Source: an uncultured Raoultella sp. (GTDB taxonomy: Bacteria; Pseudomonadota; Gammaproteobacteria; Enterobacterales; Enterobacteriaceae). From it: a stretch of 8,325 bases of DNA. Positions within the stretch are counted from its first letter, which is position 1. Each line of letters begins with the position of its first letter. The stretch lies in assembly GCA_900759445.1 (NCBI GenBank), contig CAAEVH010000036.1:1-8325 (forward strand), in the 5' to 3' direction. Below the pieces are notes generated by a model, which made no database searches, was not told the origin of the DNA, and saw only the letters and a program-made list of their open reading frames with translations. Made by a program: the position numbers and the translations under genes. This document shows positions 6,740-8,325 of this stretch, one piece after another.

Positions 6740-7198
6740 TTGTCGCCATTATGCCCTTGTGGCAGCGCTCTGGAGTATAGCTTATGTTGTCAGCGATATC
6801 TGACCGGCTCGTTGCCCGCACCGGATCCCTCACAGCTGATGCGATCTCGCTATAGCGCGTTTGTCATGAAGGATGCCGATTACCTGATCGCCACCTGGCA
6901 CCCTTCCTGCCAGCCACAGCACTTCCGGGACGATCTGGAAAAGGGGTTCGCTAAAACGCAGTGGCAAGGCTTAACCGTATTTGCTACCGATGAAGGCCGT
7001 CACCCCGACGAGGGATTCGTCAGTTTCATCGCGCGATACCACGACGATAACCGCCCCGGCGCGATTATTGAACGTTCCAGATTCTTAAAAGAAAATGGAC
7101 GGTGGTATTATATCGACGGCACACGACCGCTGATTGGTCGTAACGACCCCTGCCCTTGCGGTTCAGGTAAAAAATTTAAAAAATGCTGCGGCCAGTAA
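6740..7198 (+). CDS. ychJ: UPF0225 family SEC-C domain protein YchJ (TTG start)
   Basis: YchJ is a small cytoplasmic protein of unknown function. It has a zinc-binding cysteine motif at each end around an NTF2-like core. The N-terminal motif has Cys5, Cys7, Cys16 and Cys17 (CPCGS...CC). The C-terminal SEC-C motif [14 protein letters not shown] has Cys138, Cys140, Cys149 and Cys150, the same kind of zinc motif as in SecA. I chose TTG at 6740 for three reasons: GGAGG (6730-6734) stands five bases before it, the resulting length is exactly the 152 aa of E. coli YchJ, and the family begins (M)SxLCPCGS. In-frame ATGs at 6698, 6707 and 6728 would add 14, 11 or 4 residues not found in E. coli, and the one at 6728 overlaps the GGAGG. 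purU follows 43 bases later in the same direction. Confidence 0.92.
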   Translation: MSPLCPCGSALEYSLCCQRYLTGSLPAPDPSQLMRSRYSAFVMKDADYLIATWHPSCQPQHFRDDLEKGFAKTQWQGLTVFATDEGRHPDEGFVSFIARYHDDNRPGAIIERSRFLKENGRWYYIDGTRPLIGRNDPCPCGSGKKFKKCCGQ

Positions 7199-7241
7199 AG
7201 CTGGCGCCGGCAATAGCAAACACTACAGGATTTTCCTCGCG

Positions 7242-8084
7242 ATGCATTCATTACAACGTAAAGTACTACGCACCATTTGCCCTGACCAGAAAGGACTCAT
7301 CGCGCGTATCACGAATATTTGTTACAAGCACGAGCTGAATATCGTGCAGAACAACGAGTTTGTCGATCACCGTACCGGTCGCTTCTTTATGCGTACCGAA
7401 CTGGAAGGTATTTTTAATGACGCCATTCTGCTCGCCGACCTTGATAGCGCGCTGCCGGAAGGCTCTATACGCGAACTAACCCCCGCTGGCCGCCGTCGTG
7501 TGGTGATCCTGGTCACCAAAGAGGCACACTGTCTGGGCGATCTGCTGATGAAAGCCAACTATGGCGGCCTGGATGTTGAGATTGCGGCGGTCATCGGCAA
7601 CCATGAAACCCTGCGCTCGTTGGTTGAACGTTTTGATATTCCGTTCCAGCTGGTCAGCCACGAAGGGCTGACGCGCGAAGAACACGACAAGCTGATGGGC
7701 GACGCCATTGAATCCTATGCGCCGGATTATGTGGTGCTGGCGAAGTATATGCGCGTTCTGACGCCGGAATTCGTTTCCCGCTTCCCGAACCAGATTATCA
7801 ACATTCATCACTCCTTCCTGCCAGCCTTTATTGGCGCCCGTCCTTATCATCAGGCCTATGAGCGCGGCGTGAAGATCATCGGCGCTACCGCCCACTACGT
7901 TAACGACAACCTGGATGAAGGCCCGATCATTATGCAGGATGTAATTCATGTCGATCACACCTATACGGCGGAAGATATGATGCGCGCGGGGCGCGATGTT
8001 GAAAAGAATGTGCTGAGCCGCGCGCTGTATCAGGTTCTGGCCCAGCGCGTGTTTGTTTACGGCAACCGAACGATTATTCTTTAA
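7242..8084 (+). CDS. purU: Formyltetrahydrofolate deformylase PurU
   Basis: PurU hydrolyses 10-formyltetrahydrofolate to formate and tetrahydrofolate. This supplies formate to PurT in purine synthesis and balances the folate pool; in E. coli it is tuned by methionine and glycine. The product is 280 aa, the same length as E. coli PurU and almost identical. An N-terminal ACT-type regulatory domain (about residues 6-80) is followed by a formyltransferase-like catalytic domain (about 85-280). The catalytic residues are visible as Asn187 and His189 in INIHHSFLP, and Asp225 in HYVNDNLDEGP. The frame is open upstream to 7134 inside ychJ, but homology begins at MHSLQRKV, so ATG 7242 is chosen. AGGA at 7227-7230 is an 11-base, rather distant, ribosome-binding site. 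The tyrT upstream activating region follows directly after the stop. Confidence 0.97.
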   Translation: MHSLQRKVLRTICPDQKGLIARITNICYKHELNIVQNNEFVDHRTGRFFMRTELEGIFNDAILLADLDSALPEGSIRELTPAGRRRVVILVTKEAHCLGDLLMKANYGGLDVEIAAVIGNHETLRSLVERFDIPFQLVSHEGLTREEHDKLMGDAIESYAPDYVVLAKYMRVLTPEFVSRFPNQIINIHHSFLPAFIGARPYHQAYERGVKIIGATAHYVNDNLDEGPIIMQDVIHVDHTYTAEDMMRAGRDVEKNVLSRALYQVLAQRVFVYGNRTIIL

Positions 8085-8165
8085 TCGATAATGAAATGAA
8101 CTGGTTAGCATTAGACCTTTACGCGTAAATTTCAGGCAACCAGTTTAATTTTATCAACGGAAAGC
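8085..8165 (+). promoter_or_regulatory. tyrT upstream activating region with a candidate Fis site
   Basis: In E. coli, Fis binds three sites upstream of tyrT. Here GGTTAGCATTAGACC (8103-8117) fits the Fis pattern G-N2-Y-R-N2-W-N2-Y-R-N2-C at all but one fixed position and is centred near -91, about where an E. coli site lies. The stretch also holds a perfect palindrome, TTTACGCGTAAA (8118-8129), flanked by TGAAAT/ATTTCA (8092-8097/8129-8134) and AACTGGTT/AACCAGTT (8099-8106/8138-8145). No convincing purU terminator is seen. Further Fis sites would overlap the 3' end of purU. Confidence 0.5.
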
Positions 8166-8201
8166 TTTACAGGGGCGCATCATTTGATATGATGCGCCCC
8201 G
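8166..8201 (+). promoter_or_regulatory. tyrT stable-RNA promoter
   Basis: TTTACA (8166-8171) and TATGAT (8188-8193) are separated by 16 bases and followed by the GC-rich discriminator GCGCCCC (8194-8200). This is the classic signature of a stringently controlled (ppGpp-inhibited) tRNA promoter and nearly matches E. coli tyrT. Transcription should start at G8201. A perfect 12-bp inverted repeat (8172-8183/8189-8200) fills the spacer, -10 and discriminator. Confidence 0.93.
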
Positions 8202-8243
8202 CTTCCCCAGAAGGAAGCAGGCCAGTATTAAGCATTACCCCGT
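8201..8243 (+). other. 5' leader of the tRNA-Tyr precursor
   Basis: The 43 bases between the inferred start and the mature tRNA equal the known leader length of the E. coli tyrT precursor. GCTTCC (8201-8206) pairs with GGAAGC (8213-8218) to form a hairpin at the 5' end. RNase P should cut between 8243 and 8244. Confidence 0.75.

Positions 8244-8325
<82 letters not shown>

Noticed and set aside
7134..7241. N-terminal extension of purU into ychJ
   Set aside because: The extra residues are an out-of-frame reading of the ychJ C-terminus. Family homology begins at ATG 7242.
7476..8111. 211-aa open frame on the minus strand opposite purU
   Set aside because: It is an antisense shadow of a well-conserved gene, without motifs and overlapping the tyrT upstream region.
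8172..8200. The tyrT promoter palindrome read as a purU terminator
   Set aside because: No T-run follows it on the plus strand, and its bases coincide with the spacer, -10 and discriminator of tyrT.

Overview
The window is an ordinary, conserved stretch of enterobacterial core chromosome. I recognise every gene from close memory of the Escherichia coli K-12 proteins. The order is adhE (3' part only), tdk, hns, galU, rssB, rssA, ychJ, purU and a tyrosine tRNA (tyrT). This is the E. coli/Salmonella/Klebsiella gene order read on the opposite strand. The proteins are near-identical to E. coli but not the same. H-NS is 135 aa and ends in DDFLL, where E. coli H-NS is 137 aa and ends in FLIKQ. AdhE has one extra residue in its C-terminal tail. 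This suggests a relative such as Klebsiella, Enterobacter or Cronobacter rather than E. coli itself, but I cannot name the genus from the sequence alone.

Layout: positions 1-1470 (+) hold the C-terminal 489 residues of the bifunctional aldehyde/alcohol dehydrogenase AdhE, followed by a strong terminator. Positions 1524-1825 contain no intact gene. They carry what may be the eroded C-terminus of an IS4-type transposase, at the same place where E. coli carries the insZ (ychG) pseudogene. tdk (-, 1826-2443) and hns (+, 3003-3410) diverge from a 559-base AT-rich spacer containing both promoters. hns and galU (-, 3529-4431) converge on two back-to-back terminators. rssB (-, 4628-5641) lies downstream of rssA (-, 5732-6628) in the rssAB arrangement. 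ychJ (+, 6740-7198, TTG start) diverges from rssA and is followed 43 bases later by purU (+, 7242-8084). The window closes with the stringently controlled tyrT promoter, its 43-base leader and the tRNA-Tyr gene, cut off just before the encoded CCA.

The genes share a locus rather than one pathway: fermentation (adhE), nucleotide salvage and purine one-carbon supply (tdk, purU), UDP-glucose supply for envelope polysaccharides (galU), nucleoid silencing (hns), and RpoS turnover (rssB, with rssA). H-NS and RssB are linked functionally through stationary-phase sigma factor control, and the hns start region keeps the pairing site for the small RNA DsrA.

I found no new multi-gene system. The points worth a second look are small: a TTG start for ychJ, a perfect 12-bp inverted repeat filling the tyrT core promoter, an operator-like palindrome beside a perfect -10 box far upstream of hns, the possible transposase relic, and a hairpin after tdk.
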